Positions 37,464 to 45,868 of a stretch of 64,000 nt of DNA are shown here, in pieces. The notes beneath the pieces are model-generated. The model was not told where the DNA came from. It did no database searches and saw nothing but the letters and a program-made list of their open reading frames with translations. Position 1 is the stretch's first letter, and each line of letters opens with the position of its first letter. Source of the stretch: Sedimenticola thiotaurini (GTDB lineage Bacteria > Pseudomonadota > Gammaproteobacteria > Chromatiales > Chromatiaceae); the NCBI GenBank assembly GCA_011051715.1, contig DRKP01000023.1:1-64000 (forward strand), given 5' to 3'. The translations under genes and the position numbers were made by a program.

Positions 37464-38161
37464 CAAAACAGTTCGTTTCCCTTTTTCTCCGGAATGATCA
37501 GGCGGGTCTGCCAGCGCTCCCGGCCGAGCCGGCACGACAGACCACGCCGCTCTTCCCTGACGCCGTCGATGACCAGGGTCTCGCGATACTCCCTGCAGTA
37601 GCGGTCGTCACCCATCTTCAGAGTCCGCACCGGCTGCAGTTCCGCCGAGGCATTATAGCGGCTGCTGGCCCAGTTGACAGTGGTGCCGCTGGGGGTGTAC
37701 TCCAGGGCCCTGGCGAGGGCCGACCTGGCCTCCGCCCGGGAGGCCTCGGCCGCCGCCAGGCGCGCATCGAAACGGGATGTGGTGGTGGTCACCCCGAGGC
37801 CGTAGCCGACCGCCAGCAGCAGCACGCCCGCCGCCAGCGCCCCCAGGGGACGCCACCAGGTGCCGCCTCTGTGGTCAGGCACCGGCACCGTTCCCTCCTG
37901 GCGCTGGCGGATCTGCTCCAGGGTCGCGCCGAGCCCGGGGTCGACGGGACGATGGAACGCCTCGTCCAGTGCCTCGCGGCAGCGTGAATCGACCCCGCGC
38001 AGCAGCTCCAGGCAGGCGGCGGCTTCGGGGTCCTCCCGGATCCAGCGTTCCACCCGGTCCGGTTCGTCCCCGTCCAGCTCCCCGTCCAGGTAGGCGTTCA
38101 GTCTCAGCCCATCCTCCACCGACAGGGCATCACAGGGGGTCCGGTCACGTTCTTCGTTCAT
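37463..38161 (-). CDS. Membrane anti-sigma factor with a periplasmic surface-antigen-like domain
   Basis: The 232-residue protein starts at an ATG overlapping the sigma factor stop (ATGA). The N-terminal cytoplasmic part (LNAYLDGELDGDEPDRVERW) looks like an anti-sigma domain. One membrane helix lies at about 103-124, then a short coiled coil, then a periplasmic domain with VRTLKMGDDRYCREYR and LSCRLGRERW. The two Cys are 21 apart with Trp seven residues on, exactly as in the downstream lipoprotein. A zinc-binding HxxxCxxC motif is absent. It should hold the sigma factor inactive until an envelope signal, perhaps redox via the Cys pair, relieves it; the signal is inferred. Confidence 0.85.
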   Translation of the reverse strand: MNEERDRTPCDALSVEDGLRLNAYLDGELDGDEPDRVERWIREDPEAAACLELLRGVDSRCREALDEAFHRPVDPGLGATLEQIRQRQEGTVPVPDHRGGTWWRPLGALAAGVLLLAVGYGLGVTTTTSRFDARLAAAEASRAEARSALARALEYTPSGTTVNWASSRYNASAELQPVRTLKMGDDRYCREYRETLVIDGVREERRGLSCRLGRERWQTRLIIPEKKGNELF

Positions 38162-38661
38162 GGTTCATCGTCCTTCGGATCGGATGTCATCCATCGCACC
38201 AGCTGACGCCTGGCCCTGGCCACCCGGCTGGTCACGGTGCCGATCGGCAGGTCGAGCATCCGGCTGCATTCCCGGTAGGAGAAACCCTCGACCCCGATCA
38301 GCAGCAGCACCTCCCGCTGCTCCGGCGGCAGCTGCTGCATCAGGGCCCGGACCTCATCGAGTTCGATCGAGGCCTCCGTATGCCGGCTGCCGACACGTTG
38401 ATCGTTCTCAGCCTGGACCAGTCTGTGCCGGTAGCGCTCGCTCACCTGTCGGCTGCGCAGGCCGTCCACATGCAGGTTGCGGATGGTGCGGAACAGCCAG
38501 CGGTCCAGGTAACCCTCCTTGTCCCCGGCACTGGCCAGCAGGCGGGTGCAGGCCTCCTGCACCAGATCCTCCGCCGCCTCCATGGAGCCACACAGGCCAT
38601 AGGCAAACCGCCGCAGGCGGGGGAGCAGCTGCACCACTGTCTGATACTCGGACTCACTCAC
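38158..38661 (-). CDS. ECF-family RNA polymerase sigma factor
   Basis: The 167-residue protein starts with GTG. Sigma region 2 is at about 10-80 (AEDLVQEACTRLL, then DRWLFRTIRNLHVDGLRSR), and region 4 at about 105-158 (LPPEQREVLLLIGVEGFSYRECSRMLDLPIGTVTSRVARAR in outline). No region 3, as usual for ECF factors. It heads an operon of four genes joined by start/stop overlaps: sigma, anti-sigma, lipoprotein, toroid protein. A 15-bp palindrome lies 30 bp upstream. The divergent Asp-rich secreted protein is a candidate target. Confidence 0.93.
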   Translation of the reverse strand: MSESEYQTVVQLLPRLRRFAYGLCGSMEAAEDLVQEACTRLLASAGDKEGYLDRWLFRTIRNLHVDGLRSRQVSERYRHRLVQAENDQRVGSRHTEASIELDEVRALMQQLPPEQREVLLLIGVEGFSYRECSRMLDLPIGTVTSRVARARRQLVRWMTSDPKDDEP

Positions 38662-38690
38662 TGCTCACACCCGTCCGTGCTCCATGATCC

Positions 38691-38705
38691 GTTCAACGGT
38701 TGAAC
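38691..38705. promoter_or_regulatory. Palindrome upstream of the ECF sigma gene
   Basis: GTTCAAC-G-GTTGAAC is a perfect 15-bp palindrome 30 bases before the sigma factor start. The minus strand reads GGAATA about 12 bases further upstream, reminiscent of an ECF -35 box. It could be an operator or part of an autoregulated promoter. Confidence 0.35.
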
Positions 38706-38924
38706 CGGTGGTTTTATTCCCGCCGGCCGGAAAAATCGATGCCGCCTGCCCAGGGGACTGTTGTAGAGTATACGGAGGATGGCTGAAACGAGAATGAACC
38801 TCCCCGCCACCGGCTGGCGGGAGGGAGACGGTACGATAGCAGGGGAACAAGGGATTAATTCCGGCGACCAACCGTTATTCCAGGTAACCACGAAGTGAAT
38901 CACCGACCCGCTGGAGCAGTAGTC

Positions 38925-39569
38925 ATGTCGAGCCAGTCCACCCACCACGCGGTCAGCCCGCCACGGCAGCGCCCCTCCCTCATCCGGCGGGGCACGCCGT
39001 TCCGCCTGTGTTTCAGGCCACGGCCCCTGCATGCCGCCCTGCTGCTGTTGCTCCTGCTCATGGTCCTGGCCCCCATCCGTTACGATCCGGTCCACCATAC
39101 GCTGGCTGTCCACCAGGCCTACGCCGATGATGGCGGCGATGGGGATGGCGGCGATGGTGGTGGCGACGACGATGACGACGATGACGATGATGACGACGGC
39201 GGCGGCGGTGCAGGGGGTGCCGGCGACGATGACGACGACGATGACGACGATGACGGCGGCGGCGGGGGTGCCGGCGACGATGACGATGACGATGATGATG
39301 ACGGCGGTGCGGCGGGTGCCGGCGGAGACGGTGATGACGACGACGACGGGGACAGCGGCGCCACCGGTGATGACGATGACGGGAAGGGCAAATCCAGGGA
39401 AGGCGACGACCATGCCAATGGGTCGCCGGTGGGGGGCAACCAGTCGGGGACCCCGTCAGGCGGCGGTGAGGGTGCTGATGACGCTATCGGCTTTGGCGAC
39501 CTGAAAGGGATGACCGAGGTGCCGCCGGAAGAGGAGCGGGGCCTGCTCGGCTCCTGGGGTGACAAATAG
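38925..39569 (+). CDS. Secreted, extremely Asp-rich low-complexity protein
   Basis: The protein has 214 residues from the ATG at 38925 (GGAG eight bases upstream); an in-frame GTG at 38895 is less likely. A basic N-terminus and an eight-Leu-rich core (about 38-48) form a signal region with a likely cut after HQAYA at about 67. The mature part starts with Asp/Gly mixtures and then Asp runs of 11, 10 and 9, separated by Gly/Ala spacers, with further shorter runs, and ends in an ordinary acidic tail (EEERGLLGSWGDK). No family is recognised. Such polyanions bind Ca or other cations and can modulate mineral growth or adhesion; that is inference. Divergent from the ECF sigma operon. Confidence 0.7.
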   Translation: MSSQSTHHAVSPPRQRPSLIRRGTPFRLCFRPRPLHAALLLLLLLMVLAPIRYDPVHHTLAVHQAYADDGGDGDGGDGGGDDDDDDDDDDDGGGGAGGAGDDDDDDDDDDGGGGGAGDDDDDDDDDGGAAGAGGDGDDDDDGDSGATGDDDDGKGKSREGDDHANGSPVGGNQSGTPSGGGEGADDAIGFGDLKGMTEVPPEEERGLLGSWGDK

Positions 39570-39688
39570 ACCCGGCACCGGATGCCCGCATCGGGCCGGG
39601 GAGGCAGTGACACCGTAGCCCGCCCCGGCCCGGTCCGACATGCCCCCTTGCGGACCACCGGGTCGGCCATCGCCCCTGCCGAAGACCT

Positions 39689-39755
39689 GTCGTTCCGGTG
39701 CCGGCCGGAATCCAGGCAGCGGAGTCTACCGGCTTCCCGCCGGCACCGGAACGAC
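39689..39755. repeat. Long inverted repeat between convergent genes
   Basis: GTCGTTCCGGTGCCGGC (39689-39705) pairs perfectly with GCCGGCACCGGAACGAC (39739-39755), a 17-bp stem with a 33-base loop. It belongs to the widespread 'GTCATTCCGGC' palindrome type. Lying between the convergent ends of the Asp-rich and DUF3501 genes, it could block read-through in both directions. Confidence 0.75.
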
Positions 39756-39767
39756 GCAGGGAGACTC

Positions 39768-40358
39768 CTAGACCGCGACCAGATCCTCCACCAGGGAGTC
39801 GCGCACCGCATCCGGCAGGTTTCTCACCTCGTGGCGGTATTCCGGGTGATCCACACCCATCGCCAGGGCGGCGCCCTGCTTCAGGGCCCGCACCATCTCC
39901 GGGGTCAGTTCGAAGCGGAGGAAATGGACCGACGAGGTCTTCTCGTCGGTCTCCCGCTCCAGGTCCTCGTTGGCGATCGGGAACACCTGCTCGAAGTCCG
40001 CCACCTGCACCCAGACCCGCCTCTCGATACCGATCAACCGCGCCAGCGCGGCCTTGCGCTGCTCCGGATCGGGATACTCGATCATGAAGGTGGCCTTCCA
40101 GTTGCTCCCGTCCGGGATCAGCGGGTTGTAGGCCGCCAGTTCCTCCTGGATCCCCGCCTCCTCGAAGATGCGTTCGATGCGCAGCATCTCCTGGATCTGG
40201 TACTGCATGGTCAGGCGATCCTCGAAATAGAGGGTTGCATGGGGCCCCAGGGCCACCTGCCGGCTCTTCTTGTGGGCCATCACCCGGGCGCGGAAGTCGG
40301 GCCGGATGCGGGCGTACTCCTCCAGGGAGTAGAGATCGTCTCTGGTCAGCTGGGTCAT
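39768..40358 (-). CDS. DUF3501 family protein
   Basis: The 196-residue soluble protein starts with MTQLTRDDLYSLEEYARIRPDFR, characteristic of DUF3501. The function is not established. It is encoded 71 bp after a CCG-type Fe-S protein, which itself follows rubrerythrin; the three genes recur together in many proteobacteria, so a role in peroxide or iron-sulfur redox metabolism is inferred. No cofactor-binding motif is visible in the protein itself. Confidence 0.88.
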   Translation of the reverse strand: MTQLTRDDLYSLEEYARIRPDFRARVMAHKKSRQVALGPHATLYFEDRLTMQYQIQEMLRIERIFEEAGIQEELAAYNPLIPDGSNWKATFMIEYPDPEQRKAALARLIGIERRVWVQVADFEQVFPIANEDLERETDEKTSSVHFLRFELTPEMVRALKQGAALAMGVDHPEYRHEVRNLPDAVRDSLVEDLVAV

Positions 40359-40429
40359 TTCTGCTACCTCTCGGAATCGGTTACCGGCGACGGGACCGCA
40401 CCTGCCCGGTCCCGTCGCCGTTGCTGGGT

Positions 40430-41770
40430 TCAGATGCCATAGGCCTTGCGCAACAGGCTGATCGGGTGTTCCGGCGCCTGGCCGCTGTCGAGGCCGTTCT
40501 CGATCTGGTGTCCGGCCATCGGGCAGTCACTGCCGTAGTGGTCGGGCTGCTCCTTCTTCACCCGGTTGACCACCGGCCGGCCGATCTTCATCGAGATGTC
40601 GTGGTACTCGCGTTTCACCGCGTAGGTGCCGTCGTGGCCGGAGCAGCGTTCGATGATGGTCACCTCGGTATCGGGGATCAGGGCGAGAATCTCCCGTGTC
40701 TTCTGGCCCACGTTCTGCACCCGCTGGTGACAGGCGGCGTGGTAGCTCACCTTGCCCAGGGGCTGCTTGAAATCCGTGTTCAAGCGGCCCTCCTTGTGGC
40801 GCCGGATCAGGTACTCGAACGGGTCGAATATCGCCTTCGCCACCTTCTGCACCCGGGGATCGTCCGGAAACAGCAGCGGCAGCTCCTGACGGAACATCAG
40901 GGCACAGGAGGGAACCGGGGCGACGATGTCCCAGCCCTCATCCACCAGCCGGGCCAGCACCGGGATGTTGGCCTCCTTGGCCCGCTCGATCGACTCCAGG
41001 TCCCCCAGCTCCAGCTTGGGCATGCCGCAGCACTGCTCCTTGTCGGCGATGGTCACCGGGATACCGTTGTGCTCGAACACGGCCACCAGGTCCTCGCCAA
41101 GATGGGGCTCGTTATAGTTGCCGTAGCAGGTGGCGAACAGGGCCACCTTGCCGCTGGTGCCGTTGGCGGGCTCGCCCTGGGCGGTGCGGTTGCGCCGCTC
41201 CTTCAGGCGATCGCGCAGGGTGCGGCTGTGGTACTCGGGCAGACGGGCGCCGGCCGATACACCCAGGGTGTTCTCCAGCAGCCTGCGCGCAGGACCGTTC
41301 CGGTTGACCGTGTTCACCAGGTTGACCACGATGGGGATCCCGGCGAGCCGGCCCACGGTGTCGGTACTGGAGAGCAGGCGGTCACGGAAGCCGGCGCCGT
41401 TGTTGCGGAAGTGGAACGCCTTGGCCCGCAGCATCAGGTGGGGAAAATCGATGTTCCATTCGTGGGGCGGCGTGTAGGGGCACTTGGTCATGTAGCACAG
41501 ATCGCACAGATAGCAGTGCTCCACCACCTTCCAGTAGTCCTTCTTGTCCACCCCGTCCACCTCCATGGTGTCGGATTCGTCGACCAGGTCGAACAGGGTG
41601 GGAAATGCGTGGCACAGGGAGACGCAACGGCGGCAGCCGTGGCAGTGGTCGAACACCCGTTCCAGTTCCGCGAACAGCTTGCTCTCGTCGTAGAAGTCGG
41701 GATTCCTCCAGTCGATGGGATGGCGGGTCGGCGCCTCCAGATTGCCTTCTGTCACTGTCTTGGAAACCAT
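40430..41770 (-). CDS. CCG-domain Fe-S oxidoreductase (GlpC/heterodisulfide reductase-like)
   Basis: The 446-residue protein has two 4Fe-4S cluster motifs near the N-terminus (CHGCRRCVSLC and CYLCDLCYMTKCP) and two CCG-type domains: FATCYGNYNEPHLGED with QCCGMPKLE, and SYHAACHQRVQNVG with RCSGHDG, where the second CCG reads CSG. It is thus like GlpC or HdrB-type electron-transfer subunits, but there is no membrane or flavin subunit beside it. The neighbours, rubrerythrin and DUF3501, suggest it passes electrons to rubrerythrin or handles thiol/disulfide reactions. A strong hairpin-terminator lies just before its start. Confidence 0.88.
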   Translation of the reverse strand: MVSKTVTEGNLEAPTRHPIDWRNPDFYDESKLFAELERVFDHCHGCRRCVSLCHAFPTLFDLVDESDTMEVDGVDKKDYWKVVEHCYLCDLCYMTKCPYTPPHEWNIDFPHLMLRAKAFHFRNNGAGFRDRLLSSTDTVGRLAGIPIVVNLVNTVNRNGPARRLLENTLGVSAGARLPEYHSRTLRDRLKERRNRTAQGEPANGTSGKVALFATCYGNYNEPHLGEDLVAVFEHNGIPVTIADKEQCCGMPKLELGDLESIERAKEANIPVLARLVDEGWDIVAPVPSCALMFRQELPLLFPDDPRVQKVAKAIFDPFEYLIRRHKEGRLNTDFKQPLGKVSYHAACHQRVQNVGQKTREILALIPDTEVTIIERCSGHDGTYAVKREYHDISMKIGRPVVNRVKKEQPDHYGSDCPMAGHQIENGLDSGQAPEHPISLLRKAYGI

Positions 41771-41792
41771 CTCATCACCTCACTCTGTGGGG

Positions 41793-41820
41793 AAAAAGCC
41801 GGGGCCGGCCGGCCCCGGCT
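41793..41820 (-). terminator. Intrinsic terminator between rubrerythrin and the CCG protein gene
   Basis: AGCCGGGGCCGG and CCGGCCCCGGCT form a perfect 24-bp palindrome, followed on the minus strand by TTTTT. It lies 86 bases after the rubrerythrin stop and 23 bases before the CCG gene start, so it should make rubrerythrin transcripts more abundant than the downstream genes. Confidence 0.85.
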
Positions 41821-41905
41821 GCTGCCTGCCGGCGGGACGTGGGGACATCGGCCATCCACAGTGAAAGCTGCGGGAAACGGCCAGTGCCCCGGGGTCCGCT
41901 ACCGG

Positions 41906-42319
41906 TTACAGGCTGTCCAGTGCCTTCTGGAAACGATTGGCGTGGGAGCGCTCTGCCTTGGCCAGGGTCTCGAACCAGTCGGCGATCTCGTCGAAGCCCT
42001 CGTCGCGGGCGGTCTTGGCCATGCCCGGGTACATGTCGGTGTACTCGTGGGTCTCGCCGGCGATGGCGGTCTTCAGGTTCTCCTCGGTACTGCCGAACGG
42101 CATGCCGGTGGCCGGATCGCCACACTCCTCGAGATACTCCAGGTGACCATGGGCGTGACCGGTCTCACCCTCGGCGGTGGAGCGGAACACGGCGGCCACA
42201 TCGTTCTGACCTTCGATGTCGGCCTTGGCGGCGAAGTAGAGATAGCGGCGATTGGCCTGGGATTCGCCGGCGAAGGCGTCTTTCAGATTCTGTTCAGTAT
42301 TGGAGCCTTTGAGTTCCAT
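41906..42319 (-). CDS. Rubrerythrin (short form without rubredoxin domain)
   Basis: The 137-residue diiron four-helix protein would reduce hydrogen peroxide. The iron ligands are apparent in [44 protein letters not shown] and AERSHANRF. The C-terminal rubredoxin-like domain of classical rubrerythrins is missing, so an external electron donor is needed; the Fe-S protein encoded downstream is a candidate. A well-formed promoter lies upstream. Confidence 0.93.
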   Translation of the reverse strand: MELKGSNTEQNLKDAFAGESQANRRYLYFAAKADIEGQNDVAAVFRSTAEGETGHAHGHLEYLEECGDPATGMPFGSTEENLKTAIAGETHEYTDMYPGMAKTARDEGFDEIADWFETLAKAERSHANRFQKALDSL

Positions 42320-42372
42320 ACCATTCCTCCTGAGTCATATTCACATGTGAGTGCGGGGATCCGCACGGTGAG

Positions 42373-42401
42373 AATGATAGGAGGCCCTTCCTGAACAGAC
42401 A
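42373..42401 (-). promoter_or_regulatory. Sigma-70-type promoter of rubrerythrin
   Basis: On the minus strand, TTGTCT (42401-42396) and TATCAT (42378-42373) are 17 bases apart, giving a good housekeeping promoter about 55 bases before the rubrerythrin ATG. Confidence 0.7.
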
Positions 42402-42516
42402 AATTGATTGTTACTAACATGGCGATAGTGTTTGCCTAACAGAGGCGGGGCCACGCCGCCCCCCTTCCACCGGCCATCCATCCGGGTCAATGGGAGTGCC
42501 GCGGAATCCGATGGAC

Positions 42517-43563
42517 TCAGCCGTCCCCTTCCAGCTCCTGCAGGCGCCGGGCCAGGGCCTCCAGCGCCCTGCCCTGCTCGCGCACCTGCTGCAACAGCTC
42601 CGGCAGTCGGGAGACCACCGCCAGCTCCCGTTTCGCCCGGCGCATGGGACGGGCGGGATATCCCATCACCCGCTCACCATCCGGAACGTCCTTGGTGACG
42701 ACGCTGTCACCGCCCACCACTACCCCGCGACCGACAGTGACGTGATCCACCACGCCCACCTGGCCCGCCAGTACCGCACGGTCACCCAGGGTGACGCTGC
42801 CGGCGGTGCCCGACTGGCCGGCGATCACCACATCTTCACCGATGCGGTTGTTGTGGGCGATGTGGACCAGGTTGTCCAGCTTGCTCCCCCGGCCGATGCG
42901 GGTGGCGCCCAGGGTGGCACGGTCGATACAGCAGTTGCAGCCGATCTCTACGTCATCACCGATCTCCACCGTCCCAACCTGGGGTACCTTGTGGTGGTGA
43001 TCCTCCCACCACAGGTAGCCGAAGCCGTCGCCACCGATCACGCTGCCGGCGTGGACCGTCACCCGGTCACCCAGCACCACCCCGTGCAGCAGGCTGACGT
43101 TGGGGCCGATGACCCCCGCCTCCCCCACCGTCACCCCCGGCCCGACATAGGCACCGGCGCCGATCCGGGTGCCGGCCCCGATGCGGGCCCCGGCCCCGAT
43201 CACGGCGCAGGGACCGACCGCGACCCCGTCGGCGAGCACGGCCTCCGGATCGATCACCGCGGCCGGTGAGATGCCCTGCTCCCGTGGCGGCTGCACCATC
43301 TGCTCGACCGCCTGCACGAAGGCCCGCCGGGGATGGTCGACATGCAACAGGTTGACACCCTCCAGACCGGGGAAATCCTGCCCCACCACCACCGCTCCGG
43401 CCGTCCCCGCCCTCACCCGCTCCAGCAGGCGCCGGTCGGCGGCGAAGGTCAGGTCCCGCGGCCCGGCCGACTCGAGTTCCGCGACTCCGTCGACCCGGAA
43501 GGAGGGGTCGCCCGCCAGCCGGGCACCGAGAAGATCCGCGAGCTGCTGCAGTGTGTAGTCCAT
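42517..43563 (-). CDS. lpxD: UDP-3-O-(3-hydroxyacyl)glucosamine N-acyltransferase
   Basis: The protein has 348 residues from the ATG at 43563, two bases after the MFS gene stop and preceded by GGAG. It N-acylates the lipid A precursor. An N-terminal UDP-binding domain (about 1-95) precedes a left-handed beta-helix of hexapeptide repeats (about 100-300) containing the catalytic-His region [12 protein letters not shown]-terminal helix (about 320-345) ends the protein. In most gammaproteobacteria lpxD sits in the bamA-skp-lpxD-fabZ-lpxA cluster; here it ends an aroC-linked operon, so it may be a second LpxD or a relocated one. Confidence 0.88.
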   Translation of the reverse strand: MDYTLQQLADLLGARLAGDPSFRVDGVAELESAGPRDLTFAADRRLLERVRAGTAGAVVVGQDFPGLEGVNLLHVDHPRRAFVQAVEQMVQPPREQGISPAAVIDPEAVLADGVAVGPCAVIGAGARIGAGTRIGAGAYVGPGVTVGEAGVIGPNVSLLHGVVLGDRVTVHAGSVIGGDGFGYLWWEDHHHKVPQVGTVEIGDDVEIGCNCCIDRATLGATRIGRGSKLDNLVHIAHNNRIGEDVVIAGQSGTAGSVTLGDRAVLAGQVGVVDHVTVGRGVVVGGDSVVTKDVPDGERVMGYPARPMRRAKRELAVVSRLPELLQQVREQGRALEALARRLQELEGDG

Positions 43564-43565
43564 GG

Positions 43566-44729
43566 TCACTCCTGTTGCAGTTGGTCGACGATCCAGCGCC
43601 GGGCGATGACAAACGCCAGCAGGGTGAGGGTCGCCGACAGGGTGAAGGTAAAGGCCGGTCCCTGACCGGTCCACAGGTAGCCGCTGTAGAGGCTGCCCAC
43701 GGCGCCGCCGGCGCCGAAGCTGAGGCTGCTGTAGAGCGCCTGTCCCCGGCCCTGGTGACGGCCGGTGAAATAATGGTGCACCAGATGGATGGCGGACGCA
43801 TGGAAGGTACCGAAACTGGCGGCGTGCAGCGACTGGGCCGCCATCAGCAGGGGCAGGGAGTCGGGGAACCAGCCGATCAGCAGCCAGCGCAGCGCTGCCA
43901 GCAGCAGGCTGGCGAGCAGTACCCGGCGGGCGCCGAAACGCTGCAGCAGGCGGTGCATGACCAGGAACACCAGCACCTCCGCGATCACTCCCAGCGCCCA
44001 CAGCTGCCCGATCAGGGTCTTGGAATAGCCCCACTGTTCCATGTAGATCGAATAGAACGAGTAGTAGGTCCCGTGCCCCGCCTGCAGCAGGAAGCAGACC
44101 AGGAAGAAGGCGATCACCGGCGGCCGGCGCAGGATGGTCAGGATTGCCGGTTGCCGCTGTGGCACCGGCTGGGGGTGTGGATCCTTCACCAGCAGGCTGG
44201 ACAGCCAGATCGCCAGGTAGATGAGAAACAGGGCCGGAAGCACCACCGCCGGTCCCTGCCGGTCCACCGCCATGCCGAGCAGGACCACGGTGACGATGAA
44301 GCCGATGGAACCCCAGACCCGGATCCGGGCGTAACGCGCCACCCGCCGCCCCAGGTAGGCCAGGGTGACCGCCTCGAACTGGGGCAGCACCGCGTTCCAG
44401 AAGAAACTGAACAGGGCCATCGCCAGCCCCAGGGCCCAGAAGCCCTGCAACCAGAACACGCCGACGAAGATCAGGCTGGTCAGCAGCGAACCGAGGCGGA
44501 CGATGGCCATGCGGTGGCCGAGGTGATCGCCGAGCCAGCCCCAGACGTAGGGGGCGACGAACTTGGTGGCCATCGGCAGGGCCATCAGCTGGCCGATCTG
44601 GACGGCATCGAAACCGAGCTGCTTTAGGTAGAGCCCCCAGTAGGGGACCAGCGCCCCGAGGGCGGCGAAATAGAACAGGTAGAACCCGGAGAGCCGCCAG
44701 TAGGGCAGAGAGGCAGGGACCGGGTTCAC
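43566..44729 (-). CDS. MFS transporter (HcaT/3-phenylpropionate permease-like)
   Basis: The 387-residue protein has about 12 membrane segments. The N-terminal stretch [20 protein letters not shown] and [11 protein letters not shown], a variant of the MFS loop 2-3 motif, resemble the HcaT group. The substrate is unknown. It follows aroC by 22 bp, an arrangement also seen in pseudomonads, and its stop is two bases before lpxD. A role beside aromatic amino acid synthesis has not been established. Confidence 0.85.
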   Translation of the reverse strand: MNPVPASLPYWRLSGFYLFYFAALGALVPYWGLYLKQLGFDAVQIGQLMALPMATKFVAPYVWGWLGDHLGHRMAIVRLGSLLTSLIFVGVFWLQGFWALGLAMALFSFFWNAVLPQFEAVTLAYLGRRVARYARIRVWGSIGFIVTVVLLGMAVDRQGPAVVLPALFLIYLAIWLSSLLVKDPHPQPVPQRQPAILTILRRPPVIAFFLVCFLLQAGHGTYYSFYSIYMEQWGYSKTLIGQLWALGVIAEVLVFLVMHRLLQRFGARRVLLASLLLAALRWLLIGWFPDSLPLLMAAQSLHAASFGTFHASAIHLVHHYFTGRHQGRGQALYSSLSFGAGGAVGSLYSGYLWTGQGPAFTFTLSATLTLLAFVIARRWIVDQLQQE

Positions 44730-44751
44730 CGGGACGGCGGAAGGGAGAGGG

Positions 44752-45852
44752 TCAGTCGGCGGACGCGGGGATCACCGGCGTCTGTGGCTCGACATCGGCG
44801 TTCTGCGCCCGCTGGCGCAGCAGGTGATCCATCAGCACCAGGGCCAGCATCGCCTCCACGATGGGGGTGGCGCGGATGCCGACACAGGGATCGTGGCGCC
44901 CCTCGGTGACCACCTCCACCGGCCGTCCCTGCAGATCGATGCTGCGCCCGGGGATGCGCAGGCTGGAGGTGGGCTTGAAGGCCACGCTGGCGAGGATCTC
45001 CTGGCCGCTGGAGATGCCACCGAGGATGCCCCCCGCCTGGTTGCCGAGGAAGCCCTCCGGGGTCATCTCGTCGCGGTGCTCGGTCCCCTTCTGTTCGACG
45101 CTGGCGAAACCGGCGCCGATCTCCACCCCCTTGGCGGCATTGATGCTCATCAGCGCGTGGGCGATGTCGGCGTCCAGCCGGTCGAAGATGGGCTCACCCA
45201 GCCCCGGCGGAACGTTGCTGGCGACCACGTTGATGCGGGCCCCCACCGAGTCCCCCGACTTGCGCAGGGCATCCATGTAGGCCTCCATCTCCGCCACCCG
45301 TTCCGGATCGGGGCAGAAGAAGGGATTCTGTTCCACCTGGTCCCACTGCAGTCGCCGTACCCGGATCGGCCCGAGCTGGGCCAGGTAGCCACGGATGCGG
45401 ATGCCGCTGTGCTCACGCAGGTACTTCTTCGCCACCGCGCCGGCGGCCACCCGCATGGCGGTCTCCCGCGCCGACGACCGCCCGCCGCCCCGGTAGTCGC
45501 GGAAGCCGTATTTCCGGGTATAGGTGTAGTCGGCATGTCCCGGCCGGAACCGGTCCCTGATCCGGGAGTAGTCCTTGGAGCGCTGATCCGTGTTCTCGAT
45601 CAGCAGCCCGATGGGGGTGCCGGTGGTACGGCCCTCGAACACCCCCGACAGGATCCGGACCCGGTCCGGCTCCCGCCGCTGGGTGGTATGACGCGATGTG
45701 CCGGGACGGCGCCGGTCCAGGTCGACCTGGATGTCCGCCTCGTCCAGGGCCATCCCCGGGGGACAGCCGTCGACGATACAGCCGATCGCGGGACCGTGGC
45801 TCTCGCCGAAACCGGTGACCGTGAACAGTCTGCCGAAGCTGTTCCCCGACAT
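44752..45852 (-). CDS. aroC: Chorismate synthase
   Basis: The 366-residue enzyme forms chorismate from EPSP using reduced FMN. The conserved motifs are [18 protein letters not shown] at the N-terminus, [32 protein letters not shown] and [20 protein letters not shown]. Complete. It lies 16 bp after the tolC-like gene and 22 bp before the MFS gene, in a five-gene minus-strand run. Confidence 0.97.
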   Translation of the reverse strand: MSGNSFGRLFTVTGFGESHGPAIGCIVDGCPPGMALDEADIQVDLDRRRPGTSRHTTQRREPDRVRILSGVFEGRTTGTPIGLLIENTDQRSKDYSRIRDRFRPGHADYTYTRKYGFRDYRGGGRSSARETAMRVAAGAVAKKYLREHSGIRIRGYLAQLGPIRVRRLQWDQVEQNPFFCPDPERVAEMEAYMDALRKSGDSVGARINVVASNVPPGLGEPIFDRLDADIAHALMSINAAKGVEIGAGFASVEQKGTEHRDEMTPEGFLGNQAGGILGGISSGQEILASVAFKPTSSLRIPGRSIDLQGRPVEVVTEGRHDPCVGIRATPIVEAMLALVLMDHLLRQRAQNADVEPQTPVIPASAD

Positions 45853-45868
45853 CCCGGACGGTCCCCGG

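Noticed and set aside
38658-39413. Hydrophobic Ile/Val-rich frame opposite the Asp-rich gene
   Set aside because: The GAY repeats read as Ile/Val on the other strand. The plus-strand frame has a signal peptide and ribosome binding site, while this frame overlaps the sigma factor start and has neither.
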